Below, piece by piece: positions 1-8,551 of a DNA stretch of 64,000 nt (position 1 is the stretch's first letter; the number at the start of each line of letters is the position of its first letter). The notes under the pieces were generated by a model that was given only the letters and a program-made list of their open reading frames with translations, ran no database searches and was not told the origin of the DNA. This stretch comes from VSJD01 sp964617825. GTDB taxonomy: Bacteria > Verrucomicrobiota > Kiritimatiellia > JAAZAB01. The stretch covers positions 1 through 64,000 of the forward strand of contig CAZTWL010000015.1 of the NCBI GenBank assembly GCA_964617825.1, written 5' to 3'. The position numbers were made by a program, and so were the translations under genes.

Positions 1-1025
1 CGAAGGAGCAGACCTACGTCCGCGTGACCTATGAGCCCGAAAATATTTATTTCGGCATCGAGGCGATGGAACCGGAGACAGGCAAGATAAAGGCGGACAT
101 CAAGGAACATGATGGCCCCGTCTGGACGGACGCCACGATCGAGCTCTTCCTGACGCACCCGGACCTGGGCGCATCCTACTATCACCTTATTTTCAATGCG
201 AACGGAACGCTTTTCGATCGCTTTGTACGCCCGGGGTCCGACCCGGACGTCGCGTTCGAGTCCGGCGCGGAAGTCAAAACAAGGAAACTCGGCGACCGAT
301 GGGTGCTGGAAACCCGGGTGCCGACCGCGCCGCTCGGGGAAAAATGCTTCGACGGACAGGCCTGGAAGGTGAACGTCTCGCGGTCGCGGGAGCTCAGCGG
401 CGACGTGATGGGTTCCGAGGTGCCGCGTGAAAGCTCGACCTGGAGTATGGGAAGCCCGCACGACGTTGCGGTTTTTCTTCCCGTCCAATTTGGGGGAAAA
501 CGCGCCGTCTCAATGTCCCGCCAGGAAGTCGACCCGCGCCTGTGGAAAAATCCATCGTTCAACAAAGTCAGGGAAGACAACAATATTCCGCCGCGCTGCA
601 AAGCGGCGAATAATATTGTCCCGTCAGAGTGGTCGCTTTCCGGAGAGAACGTCGATCTTGAAATGGTCCGGCAAAGCGGCAACGCGGACGATTACTTTGC
701 CAAGCTGAAATCGGGAACGCTCCTCCAGCACTACGGGCCGTGGGCAAAAGAGCCTTCGCCCAACCGATTCAGGATCAACTTCCGCGCGAAGGGACACGGC
801 GAAGTCGAATTCCTGGTGTATGTCTATACGTACGCGCCGCACAACCACCTTCGGAGCGATTCGGCCGGCAAGGTGAAACTCGACTCGGATGACTGGAAGC
901 ATTATCAACTCGACTATGAAAAACAAGACGCCGACGTCAACATTTCCGGCGCGATTCGCTGCAATGCCGGCGAAGTCTGCGTCGACGATGTCTTTTTCAC
1001 GGCGGCTGAGAAAGGAACAAAATGA
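1..1025 (+). CDS. CBM9-like carbohydrate-binding protein, 5' truncated
   Basis: The frame is open to the first base of the window, so the gene starts upstream; the GTG at 24 is probably internal because the residues before it (KEQTYVRV) fit the strand that opens this fold. The first ~150 visible residues look like a family 9 carbohydrate-binding (DOMON-like) beta-sandwich, with the signature EHDGPVW-x-D-x-T-x-E-x-F-L. The same signature occurs in the C-terminal domain of the gene at 61098-63005. Residues ~200-330 form a second beta-rich segment resembling a jelly-roll binding module. Any catalytic domain would lie upstream and is not visible. The stop overlaps the next start (ATGA at 1022-1025), so the two genes are probably translationally coupled. 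The ligand is unknown; polysaccharide binding is inferred from the family. Confidence 0.7.
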   Translation, partial: KEQTYVRVTYEPENIYFGIEAMEPETGKIKADIKEHDGPVWTDATIELFLTHPDLGASYYHLIFNANGTLFDRFVRPGSDPDVAFESGAEVKTRKLGDRWVLETRVPTAPLGEKCFDGQAWKVNVSRSRELSGDVMGSEVPRESSTWSMGSPHDVAVFLPVQFGGKRAVSMSRQEVDPRLWKNPSFNKVREDNNIPPRCKAANNIVPSEWSLSGENVDLEMVRQSGNADDYFAKLKSGTLLQHYGPWAKEPSPNRFRINFRAKGHGEVEFLVYVYTYAPHNHLRSDSAGKVKLDSDDWKHYQLDYEKQDADVNISGAIRCNAGEVCVDDVFFTAAEKGTK

Positions 1026-2866
1026 AGCAGCTCTACCGCGAGTTTTTGAATTCCATAGACGGCGAACGCCTGATGGCGCATACTGCACGGTTGTGGAACT
1101 GCGAATTCGGACAGACCTTCCGCGATTACGCCAACGCGGCGAAGTATGCCTGCGAACTTATGAAAGCCGAGGGCATCCCGAATGTGGAAACAGCCGAGTT
1201 TCCGGCGGATGGGCGCACGACCTATTTCGACGCGACAATGCCGCTCGCCTGGGACGCCTCCCTTGGGCGTCTCACGCTGCTCGATCAGGACGCGCAGAAA
1301 GAGGAGCGGATCGCGGACTATGCGCGTCACCCGTTCCATCTGGTGAAAGGCTCCGTCGCGACGCCCGCGGGCGGGATCGAAACGCGACTCGTCACGGAGC
1401 AGGATTTTCGCAACGGCGCAGACGTTCGTGGCGCGATGGTCCTTTTTGACGCGGAGACCGCCGCTACACGGAACTCGATTAGGCCCATTCTCGACAAGGG
1501 CGCGCTCGGGTTTGTCGCGGATTATATTTCGGCGCGCGAACGATCGATGGACGCCCTTCCCTGGCTGAACGCGGCGACGGACAGCGGGTCCTGGCATGTC
1601 AACTGCCGTGACCGCCCATTCATCGGCTTCACGGTCACGCCGCGCACGGCGGAAAGACTCCGCGCGGCCGCGAAAACAAAGACACTGCGATTGCGCGTCG
1701 AAAGCGACGGGCGGCGGCACGAAGGATCCTTCCAGACGATCACAGGACTCATCCCCGGGCGGCGGCAGGAGGAGGTCTGGATCATCGCCCATATGTATGA
1801 GCCGCTGAGCACGGACGATGCGATGGGCGTCGCCGCCTCGATCGAATGCGCCCGGCAGATCATGGCCCGCGGAACGCCTGAGTTTTCCGTCCGGCTGGTC
1901 TTCACGATGGAGGTCTACGGCTATTTGGCCTATATCGCGACGAACAATGCGTTCCGGCATGGACGCGTCATCGGCGGCTGCAATCTCGATTCCCTCGGCG
2001 GCGTCAAGGGCGCCGTTTTCCTATGTAAAAAATCCGGCCCGGCATCGCCCTCCATCGGCAATCCGCTTTTTGAGGCCTTGATCGACGAAATGAATGACGA
2101 ACCATTATATGTTTCGATGACAAAAGCCGGTTCGGCATACTTCGACGACATCTGCTATGCCGATCCGACGATCGGCATTCCGCTGGTCTGGGTTCTCGGC
2201 CGCTGCGCCGGAATCCATCACAGTTCCCTGCTGACCATGGATTTCATCGATAAAGAAACGTTCAAGCGCCGATGCGCTTTTTCTGCCGCTTATCTGTGGA
2301 TGCTCGCCGCGCCCGCAGAAAAACAGATCGCGACACTACTCGACTATTTTTCAGCCTGCCCGGAAAGAGTCCTCGAATCCATGCGAAATCATCCGGTCGG
2401 TTCGCCGAAAGAGTGTTTTCTGCATCTGACTGCATGCGAACGGAAAAATCTGATCCGTTTGCATGAGCTTTTTCCTTCCCCTGCCGTCGAACGTGTGCTT
2501 GCGGACTTCGACCGCCAAACAAAAACGCATGCGGCGCGGCTTGCCGAGAGCATTCCCCATTCGCCGCTGCGGGACAAGGCGTCGAGGATTGTGCCGCGCC
2601 GCGCAACTGACGGCTTTCCGCTCGATTGCACGCGGATTCCCATCGAAAAGAAGCGTTCGCTGCCGGACGGCGTCATGTATGGGGGGTTTGCGAACATCCT
2701 CGCGAACATGGACGGCAAAAAAGATCTTGCGCGGCTTTTGCGGGAAGCGGAATACGAGGTTAATTCTTCCGTCGGCGAGGAATCCGTCGGGAAATATCTG
2801 GACGGGATCTTCTATCTTGCCGAATACGGATATCTGGAATTAGCTCCCGGCATTTCTGCGCGTTGA
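1022..2866 (+). CDS. M28/DUF4910-like zinc aminopeptidase
   Basis: A 614-residue protein with the layout of M28-type metallopeptidases: an N-terminal helical part, a PA-like insert (~80-220) and a zinc-peptidase core. All five expected metal positions can be placed: His257 (IIAHMYE), Asp265 (STDDAMG), Glu297 (FTMEVYG), Asp323 (CNLDSLGG) and His399 or His400 (CAGIHH). In classical M28 enzymes the first motif is H-x-D; here it reads HMYE, a variation typical of distant members. No signal peptide is visible, so it is probably cytoplasmic. The ATGA overlap with the preceding carbohydrate-binding gene suggests co-expression and a role in degrading peptides or glycopeptides. The substrate is unknown. 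Confidence 0.75.
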   Translation: MKQLYREFLNSIDGERLMAHTARLWNCEFGQTFRDYANAAKYACELMKAEGIPNVETAEFPADGRTTYFDATMPLAWDASLGRLTLLDQDAQKEERIADYARHPFHLVKGSVATPAGGIETRLVTEQDFRNGADVRGAMVLFDAETAATRNSIRPILDKGALGFVADYISARERSMDALPWLNAATDSGSWHVNCRDRPFIGFTVTPRTAERLRAAAKTKTLRLRVESDGRRHEGSFQTITGLIPGRRQEEVWIIAHMYEPLSTDDAMGVAASIECARQIMARGTPEFSVRLVFTMEVYGYLAYIATNNAFRHGRVIGGCNLDSLGGVKGAVFLCKKSGPASPSIGNPLFEALIDEMNDEPLYVSMTKAGSAYFDDICYADPTIGIPLVWVLGRCAGIHHSSLLTMDFIDKETFKRRCAFSAAYLWMLAAPAEKQIATLLDYFSACPERVLESMRNHPVGSPKECFLHLTACERKNLIRLHELFPSPAVERVLADFDRQTKTHAARLAESIPHSPLRDKASRIVPRRATDGFPLDCTRIPIEKKRSLPDGVMYGGFANILANMDGKKDLARLLREAEYEVNSSVGEESVGKYLDGIFYLAEYGYLELAPGISAR

Positions 2867-2879
2867 TCTTATTCTATGA

Positions 2880-2906
2880 TTGACGTCAGGCCGGCGCGAG
2901 TATAGT
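2880..2906 (+). promoter_or_regulatory. Possible sigma-70-type promoter
   Basis: TTGACG (2880-2885) and TATAGT (2901-2906) precede the SGNH hydrolase gene at 2975. The spacer is only 15 nt, shorter than the usual 16-18, so this is a weak call. Confidence 0.25.
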
Positions 2907-2974
2907 TTGCGTTGGCAGTCCATTTAATGCCGGCCGAATGCGTTGCGTAATCACATCAGGGGGAAACAAAAAAA

Positions 2975-4267
2975 ATGAAAAATCTTCGATCCGGATGGGC
3001 TTTGGGTTTTTATACGGCAGTGTCGATTGTCCTGTCTGCCGGCATGGGCCGGGCTGCGGCAACGTCGAATTCCGCGGCCATGCCCCATACGCCGGCCGGC
3101 GATTTTGGCATTCATGATGGCGACCGCGTGGTATTCCTCGGGGACAGCATTACAGAGCAGAAATTTCACAACAACCTCATCGAGGTGTTCGCGCTGACCC
3201 GGTTCCCGGAATGGAATCTGCGTTTTCGGAATGCTGGTTGGAGCGGCGATACGGCGCCAGGCGGACTAAAACGCCTGGAACGCGACGTACTGTTCTTCAA
3301 TCCCACGTTGGTGACCATTAAATTCGGCATGAACGATCACGGCTACAAGCCGTTTGTACCGGAACGATTTCAAACATACATCGCAGCCCAGGATGGGATC
3401 GCCCGCGCATTGAAGGCTAAAGGCGTCCGTGTCGTGTTTTTGACTCCGCAGCCCATTGAGGATAAGCGTACGGATCCGGACAAGGACGTGCGCAACCTGA
3501 GCTTGCGTCAGTATTCCGACGGACTGAAAGCGGTCGCGACATCCAACGCAACCGGGTTCGTCGATCAGTTTGACCCATACATGAAGTTTCTGGTTGCCGG
3601 GCATGCCACGAATGCGACCGCCTCGATCGGCGGCGGCGATGCGGTCCATCCCGGTCCCGTCGGCCACACCTTGATGGCTTGGATCATATTAAAAGCTCTT
3701 GGTGCTCCGGCCCTGGTTTCGTCGGCGGATATCGATGCGGCGGCGGGAAAGGCGATGGCCGCGGAAGGTTGCCGGATCGAGAATATCCGGGTGACCGACG
3801 GCGTTCTCCGTTTCGATCGACTGGACCAGGCCCTGCCGCTGCCGGTGCTGCCGAGTGCCGATAAGGCGCTCGGTCTGGCGCCGGTGATGAACGACCTCAG
3901 CCTTTACTTGCTGAAAGTAAGCGGGCTCAAAGCGCCGCGTTATGCCCTCGCGGTCGATGGGGAAAAAACCGGGGAATTTACCGCTTCCGAACTGGCCGCC
4001 GGGTGCAATCTGGCGCTCCAGGCCGGTCCGATCACCAAACAGGCCCAACAGGTGCTGAACCTGGTGATCCAAAAGAACGCGGCATATTATGTTCGCTGGC
4101 GCCAAGTGCAAATCTTCCAGTTCCCGGCCTGGATTCAAGGCCTCGATATTGAAGCGCAACGGAAGGCGGAGCTGGAAAAACAGGACAAATCCATCGCCGA
4201 TCTGGAGTCCCGGATCGACCTGGCCCGCAAGCCGAAAATGCATACCTTCGAGCTGAAGCCTTTGTAA
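2975..4267 (+). CDS. Secreted SGNH/GDSL-family hydrolase
   Basis: 430 residues with an N-terminal signal peptide (hydrophobic stretch ~8-28, cleavage probably after GRAAA). The four SGNH blocks are present: GDSIT with nucleophile Ser58, Gly in FRNAGWSGD (~88), Asn120 in KFGMND, and Asp222/His225 in GDAVHPG. This predicts an exported esterase, possibly acting on acetylated polysaccharides. Residues ~250-430 form an extra C-terminal domain ending in a Lys/Glu-rich helical segment. A purine-rich ribosome-binding region (CAGGGGGAAAC) precedes the ATG. It is separated by 108 bp from the M28 gene and may have its own promoter. The exact substrate cannot be read from sequence. Confidence 0.85.
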   Translation: MKNLRSGWALGFYTAVSIVLSAGMGRAAATSNSAAMPHTPAGDFGIHDGDRVVFLGDSITEQKFHNNLIEVFALTRFPEWNLRFRNAGWSGDTAPGGLKRLERDVLFFNPTLVTIKFGMNDHGYKPFVPERFQTYIAAQDGIARALKAKGVRVVFLTPQPIEDKRTDPDKDVRNLSLRQYSDGLKAVATSNATGFVDQFDPYMKFLVAGHATNATASIGGGDAVHPGPVGHTLMAWIILKALGAPALVSSADIDAAAGKAMAAEGCRIENIRVTDGVLRFDRLDQALPLPVLPSADKALGLAPVMNDLSLYLLKVSGLKAPRYALAVDGEKTGEFTASELAAGCNLALQAGPITKQAQQVLNLVIQKNAAYYVRWRQVQIFQFPAWIQGLDIEAQRKAELEKQDKSIADLESRIDLARKPKMHTFELKPL

Positions 4268-4279
4268 GCGCCGTCCGCT

Positions 4280-4299
4280 TTTCCGGCTATCGCCGGAAA
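4280..4299 (+). terminator. Stem-loop after the SGNH gene
   Basis: Perfect 8-bp inverted repeat TTTCCGGC/GCCGGAAA with a TATC loop, 13 nt after the stop codon at 4267. There is no T-run, so it may be only an mRNA 3'-end hairpin. Confidence 0.35.
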
Positions 4300-4398
4300 G
4301 TTGGAATATGGCCGGCGTGTTGCACGGTCCTTGTTGAACGATTATTCGTCTTGTGCTTGGCAAGTAGATCGCTATCTTTTATTTTAAGGTAAGGTGCT

Positions 4399-4812
4399 TC
4401 ACGGTGCCAACGCTTTTTTGACACGCTTCAGAAAATTCGCTTGGCGTTTGCGGGCCAGATCGTGTTCCCAAATTCGCAATACCCGCCAACCACTCTTGCG
4501 AAGTGTTTTTGTCACCAGTCGGTCCCGCGCCTTGTTCGTTTTCAGTTTCTTCCGCCAGAAGAGCGCGTTGTTTTTCGGTTGGGTGGCGTGCAGCGGGCAG
4601 CTGTGCCAGAAGCAGCCATCGACAAACACCGCAATGCGCAGCTTGGGGAAAACGAAATCCGGTTTGCCGAAAACGGGCTGATGCCGCTGCCAACCGGTGA
4701 TGTGCTGCGAACGGAAGATGCGTATCAGAGCAAGCTCTGTGTCTTTGTTGCCGTGCCCGCGAATGCGGGACATGACCTGTGATCGCTTGGCATTTGTAAA
4801 GACGTCAGGCAT
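4399..4812 (-). CDS. vsr: Very short patch repair (Vsr) DNA mismatch endonuclease
   Basis: 137 residues from the chosen ATG (4812); an upstream in-frame ATG at 4878 would add 22 unconserved residues. The family core is clear: an N-terminal RSQVMSRIRG segment, PDFVFPKLR with catalytic Asp52, DGCFWH with His70, and the C-terminal GWRVLRIWEHDL. E. coli Vsr nicks next to T:G mismatches that arise when 5-methylcytosine deaminates. It is the last gene of the methylase operon and overlaps the end of the nuclease gene by 8 bp, matching the common pairing of Vsr with cytosine-5 methyltransferases. Alternatively it could act as the restriction nuclease itself, as suggested for some Vsr-like proteins in R-M loci. 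Confidence 0.9.
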   Translation of the reverse strand: MPDVFTNAKRSQVMSRIRGHGNKDTELALIRIFRSQHITGWQRHQPVFGKPDFVFPKLRIAVFVDGCFWHSCPLHATQPKNNALFWRKKLKTNKARDRLVTKTLRKSGWRVLRIWEHDLARKRQANFLKRVKKALAP

Positions 4813-5317
4813 CTGGAGGTTCTGTTGCTTTAAAAATAGGAGTGGCGGCGCCGAGGGTTCGGGCGGAGATAGCGACATACCACGCGTTCATTCTCTTGTC
4901 CCAGGACCGCACTTTCACAAAACTGGCCCACGACAGTTGATGAATGGACTCTAACGACCAGTCCTCCGCCAGTATCACGATTAGAACATGTTCGAACAGT
5001 TGTTTGTCGCGGTCATCTGGTTCCGGGTAGATGGTCCCCGTCTTCGAGCCTTCGCAAACGGTCTTGATTGAGAAGCGGTCGCCATTGCGAGAAAGGGCGT
5101 CCACGTTCTTCGTGCCGCGCGGAGCCAGTTGCAGTTTCGGCAGGCACGGAGTCTTGCGAAAGTGCTCGATGGCTAACTGCTCACCAACCGCTCCAACCGA
5201 ATCGGCTATCCCTCTCTTGCGCATTTCAGCCCGAAGTCTTGCCCGAAGCAACAGCAAGTCTTCATCCCGCATCTTGGAGAGTTTGTCGAAGCTCATTGCA
5301 GGGGGATATAACAACAT
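4805..5317 (-). CDS. Putative PD-(D/E)xK-type restriction nuclease
   Basis: 170 residues. The start at 5317 lies one base after the stop of the receiver gene; a second Met at 5296 is possible. The family was not firmly recognised. A nuclease fold is suggested by a G-x-x-G-E helix (Glu46 in GAVGEQLA), then NVDAL (Asp73) and a strand ending SIKT (Lys85). This arrangement matches the E-D-x(n)-x-x-K core of PD-(D/E)xK enzymes, with Ser in place of the usual acidic residue before the lysine. Its position between a receiver protein and Vsr in a methylase operon makes it the best candidate for the cutting enzyme. Function is inferred from context and a weak motif. Confidence 0.55.
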   Translation of the reverse strand: MLLYPPAMSFDKLSKMRDEDLLLLRARLRAEMRKRGIADSVGAVGEQLAIEHFRKTPCLPKLQLAPRGTKNVDALSRNGDRFSIKTVCEGSKTGTIYPEPDDRDKQLFEHVLIVILAEDWSLESIHQLSWASFVKVRSWDKRMNAWYVAISARTLGAATPIFKATEPPDA

Positions 5318-5318
5318 A

Positions 5319-6452
5319 TCACTTTCCAGTCTCTCCTTCAGGAATCAGGTGCAGAAAATCCTTCGGGCGCAAATTTGCTGTTCCAACCGAAGAATAAAAC
5401 TCGGCAAACCGCGCCTGAAGTGCCTCGGCAAATGGGGTGTCTAGGACCGCCAGAGCTTCGTAGTCCGTTTGAACTGTCGCAAGAGGAAGGCTTTCGATCT
5501 GCATGAAGTCGCAGTAAAGATCCGGCATGTCAAGGAAGCGCGGCAAGAACCAGAATCGCCCTTTTGGAGATCCAAGGTCAGGGGGGGAACCAATTAATCG
5601 CCTCGCCACATCAGCACGATCTTTGGGTGTCTTGAGTTTAAGATTCTTCTTTTTACTATCCCATACCTTTGTGATTTCTTCCTGTGCCGTTGCCGTTTTA
5701 ACGGTGAGAACAAAAGCCGCACGCGGTTCTGTATCTCCAGGCTGAACTTTCAGAAGGCAATGCGGCGTCAAAACTACTCGATATTGAGCCGAATCTCTTC
5801 GCTTCAGAATTTCTCCAAGGCGCAATTCAGAACCGGAAATCTTTGGGTGGATGTAGAATTCGGAAGCTCCTACGTCGGTGACCTCGGTGTCACCTGTCAA
5901 GCGTGCCAACTGAGTTGCTGCTCGCCTCCTGAGCAATCGTTCCAATGCTTCCGGCGTAGTACTATTGCTTCGCTTAAGGTCCTCCCACTTCTTGGTGAGG
6001 AAATCCCAAAGATACCTACCGCCCAGGCCATCCAACTCATCATGCAGTCGGCGGGCAATTGCTGGCACACCACTGGTCAGCACTTCTTTTAATTTCGCAA
6101 TGATGTCGTCATTTCCCCGCGCCTTATCTGCGAATCGAAGAAACACGCCTTCAAACAGGTCCTCGGGTTTAGCGCGTGATGAGTATGCAACAATTGGGCA
6201 GAATCGCTTTCCTCGGATTTGCTCGATCGTCTTAATGCCACGGTAGTCGGGAGGCACTCCTTGTTTGGTTCGGAAGGCCAAGTCGGTGACCACAACGTCA
6301 TAGCGGCGACTTTCAAGTCGAGATAAAGCTTCTTCAAACGACGGGCATTTATCCCAAACAAGATCGTAACCATCAAGTTGCGTGGGAAGTGTTGCCGAGA
6401 GTTGTTGCAACACTTCCTCCTCGTCGTCCACCAAGAGTAAAAACAATTTCAT
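5319..6452 (-). CDS. Receiver-domain protein with unknown C-terminal effector domain
   Basis: 377 residues. Residues 1-125 are a CheY-like receiver: acidic pair Asp9-Asp10 (LLLVDDEEE), phospho-acceptor Asp57 in VVVTDLAF, Ser91/Ser92 and Lys110. Between Asp57 and the next helix it carries a longer loop than classical receivers. Residues ~130-377 match no output domain I know: there is no HTH, GGDEF or HD motif, but a helical stretch followed by mixed alpha/beta sequence rich in Leu, Arg and Asp. The gene begins 11 bp after the GHKL kinase stop and ends one base before the nuclease start, so it is the likely phosphorelay partner of that kinase. A role in gating nuclease or methylase activity is inferred. 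Confidence 0.75.
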   Translation of the reverse strand: MKLFLLLVDDEEEVLQQLSATLPTQLDGYDLVWDKCPSFEEALSRLESRRYDVVVTDLAFRTKQGVPPDYRGIKTIEQIRGKRFCPIVAYSSRAKPEDLFEGVFLRFADKARGNDDIIAKLKEVLTSGVPAIARRLHDELDGLGGRYLWDFLTKKWEDLKRSNSTTPEALERLLRRRAATQLARLTGDTEVTDVGASEFYIHPKISGSELRLGEILKRRDSAQYRVVLTPHCLLKVQPGDTEPRAAFVLTVKTATAQEEITKVWDSKKKNLKLKTPKDRADVARRLIGSPPDLGSPKGRFWFLPRFLDMPDLYCDFMQIESLPLATVQTDYEALAVLDTPFAEALQARFAEFYSSVGTANLRPKDFLHLIPEGETGK

Positions 6453-6463
6453 GGCACTTTCAT

Positions 6464-8551
6464 CTAAAGCCCGATGTTATGCTCAAAGAGGGCCTCAAAG
6501 CATGCTCCAGGCAACTCGCCTTCCTCATGGAGCAGGAGCCTGCCATACGGTTCGATTACCATCCGGGCAATGTGGAGTCCAAGCCCCATGCCATTTGGCT
6601 TTGTTGTGAAATACGGCTCAAAAATACGGGTTCGATCCTCTTGAGGAATGCCGGTTCCATCATCGCAAAAAATTACGCGAAACCCGGTTGTGCTTTTGGC
6701 CACTTGGACGTGGATTCTTCCGCCGTTCCCTTGGCCGTGCTGTTGAGTGATCCAAAACATCGCATTGTCTGCGAGATTATAAAGGATCTGGTCCAGCACT
6801 GCCCTTGACATCTTTGCTCTAATCGGTCCATCAGGCTCGGTCATCTCCGTCTTGATGCCCTGGTTTTTCAAGAGCGCTTCACAAAGATGAAAGCAATCTT
6901 CCACTGCATCCTTTACGAAGAAGGTCGTAGCCCGCCCGCGTTTAGAGGGGATCTGTGGATCTAGCCGCTGCCTGAGGAGCAAAACTTGGTCAAGCCAACC
7001 CCTCAAAGGCCGCAGTGTTCCCATTACCTTTTCGCAGACATTGGGATCAGAAATCGAGCTAACTTCCTTCTCGATGGCAACCAATTGCCGGCCGATTTTA
7101 CCGATAGGTGCTCCAATCTCATGGATGACAATATCAACCATCTGCCCTAACCCGGACAGCATCAACAACCGCGAAAAAGCGTCTTGGACGCGCTCAACGC
7201 CTTTTTTGATATTTTCACTGGCTTGGCTGACGAGTTTGGTGACGGGATGTCGCGGGCCTAACTGGCTTCGGACTTCCTTGACGGTAGGAGTTAAGTCAAA
7301 GGCTTCAAAGAGCGGTTGAACACCTTCTGGGGATTCTTTGTGCGGCCGCAAGTCATAGCGTTCTTTCTCTAACACAGCCAAAACGAGCTTGAACCAGTCT
7401 TCCAAAGCGACGTGCTCGTCGTTCAGCACCATCCCTTCGCGATTAGACTTATCCTTCAAGCAAGGGTTCTTAGTCCTCGATATTTTCACCGAGGCGATGA
7501 TTTGATTGTTCGCGAGGCTCATGCCGGGATTCTGACGACTCCTCAGGTCAAGCCTTGCCCAGTCATTGCCCGTCTCGCCGTATGGATGAACTCGGAATCC
7601 ATCACGATAAATCGTGACTCCGCAAAAATCGTTCAAAGTACGCCGCATTTCCGCAATCCCGAGACCTAATTTGTTGCCCAAAGGTTCGAGTCCTTCACGA
7701 TCTCTGTCCCACGCCCGCAACTCGACCTCGAACCCGCCGCAAAGAGGCTTCCCGTCGCGACCTCCTATTTTTAACATGTTGAATGACTTGAGAGTCTCTC
7801 CATCGAAAATCATTTTGCCTGAAAAATGACCCTGGTCATCCAGATGTCCTTCGAGCAGGTACCGCGGTTGCGAAACCAGATCCGGCGCCTGAACTTCACC
7901 ATGCAGGTCGGGATGCCAAGGTATCGAAAGATTGATGACAAATCCCTTAATGTCATTGAACGGCGAAATGAGTCGTGAAAGGCGGGTGTGGAGCTTAGAA
8001 TAATCCTCGTGTTTCCACTCCTTCTCTACGGGTTCCATCGTCAGTCGGGTGCCGTGATCTAAATTTGGTATCTCCTTGACATCATACTTAATTTTGATGT
8101 CCTCAAGATATTTGAGTTTGTCGAAATCTTCCCACGAGATGTCCACGGTAACGCCCCGCTTATCGTTTTTGCGTTTCGTTTCCAACTTCAACCTAGGAGC
8201 AAGACGAGCAGCCGCAAAGCGTCCAATGCCTTTCGCTCCAAGATACAACCTCCCTCCGGGCGAAACGTTAGTTTTTCGTTTTGAGTTTGTTGCGGGTTCA
8301 AGCCAGGCTCCGAGCACATTTCTCAGGCTCATGCCGCACCCATCGTCCTCCACTACAATCCGTGTCGGGTGCTCTGGTACTTCGCCCTCAAACCGCACGT
8401 CAACCTTGGTGGCATCTGCGTCATAGGCATTCTTGACCAATTCCACTACAGCAACTGGTTCATCGCTAATGAGCTCCTCGCCGATGAGAGCAATCAATCG
8501 CGCCCTCGGGCGCATTCGAGCCACTTGCAAATTTGAGGCGTTTCTACTCAT
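6464..8551 (-). CDS. Dual-GHKL protein: MutL/Hsp90-like ATPase plus histidine kinase
   Basis: 695 residues with two GHKL ATP-binding modules. The N-terminal one (~12-200) resembles MutL/Hsp90/MORC: N-box ELVKNAYDADA (37-46), G1 EDDGCGM (68-74) and G2 GAKGIGRFAA (105-114). The C-terminal module is a histidine kinase: H-box IHEIGAPIG with His477, N-box NLADNA (592-597), G1 CDDGTGIP (629-636), F-box IFEPYFTT (643-650) and G2 GMGLGLHIA (654-662). The middle (~200-460) is beta-rich and then helical. No membrane segment is seen, so it is cytoplasmic. Its start overlaps the methylase stop by 8 bp. GHKL ATPases of the MutL/MORC type are known in restriction-modification operons; the added kinase and linked receiver suggest signalling. 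Sensor or effector roles are inferred. Confidence 0.85.
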   Translation of the reverse strand: MSRNASNLQVARMRPRARLIALIGEELISDEPVAVVELVKNAYDADATKVDVRFEGEVPEHPTRIVVEDDGCGMSLRNVLGAWLEPATNSKRKTNVSPGGRLYLGAKGIGRFAAARLAPRLKLETKRKNDKRGVTVDISWEDFDKLKYLEDIKIKYDVKEIPNLDHGTRLTMEPVEKEWKHEDYSKLHTRLSRLISPFNDIKGFVINLSIPWHPDLHGEVQAPDLVSQPRYLLEGHLDDQGHFSGKMIFDGETLKSFNMLKIGGRDGKPLCGGFEVELRAWDRDREGLEPLGNKLGLGIAEMRRTLNDFCGVTIYRDGFRVHPYGETGNDWARLDLRSRQNPGMSLANNQIIASVKISRTKNPCLKDKSNREGMVLNDEHVALEDWFKLVLAVLEKERYDLRPHKESPEGVQPLFEAFDLTPTVKEVRSQLGPRHPVTKLVSQASENIKKGVERVQDAFSRLLMLSGLGQMVDIVIHEIGAPIGKIGRQLVAIEKEVSSISDPNVCEKVMGTLRPLRGWLDQVLLLRQRLDPQIPSKRGRATTFFVKDAVEDCFHLCEALLKNQGIKTEMTEPDGPIRAKMSRAVLDQILYNLADNAMFWITQQHGQGNGGRIHVQVAKSTTGFRVIFCDDGTGIPQEDRTRIFEPYFTTKPNGMGLGLHIARMVIEPYGRLLLHEEGELPGACFEALFEHNIGL

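Noticed and set aside
1594..1609. Sigma-54-like site TGGCATGTCAACTGCC
   Set aside because: It lies inside the M28 coding sequence and deviates at two core positions.
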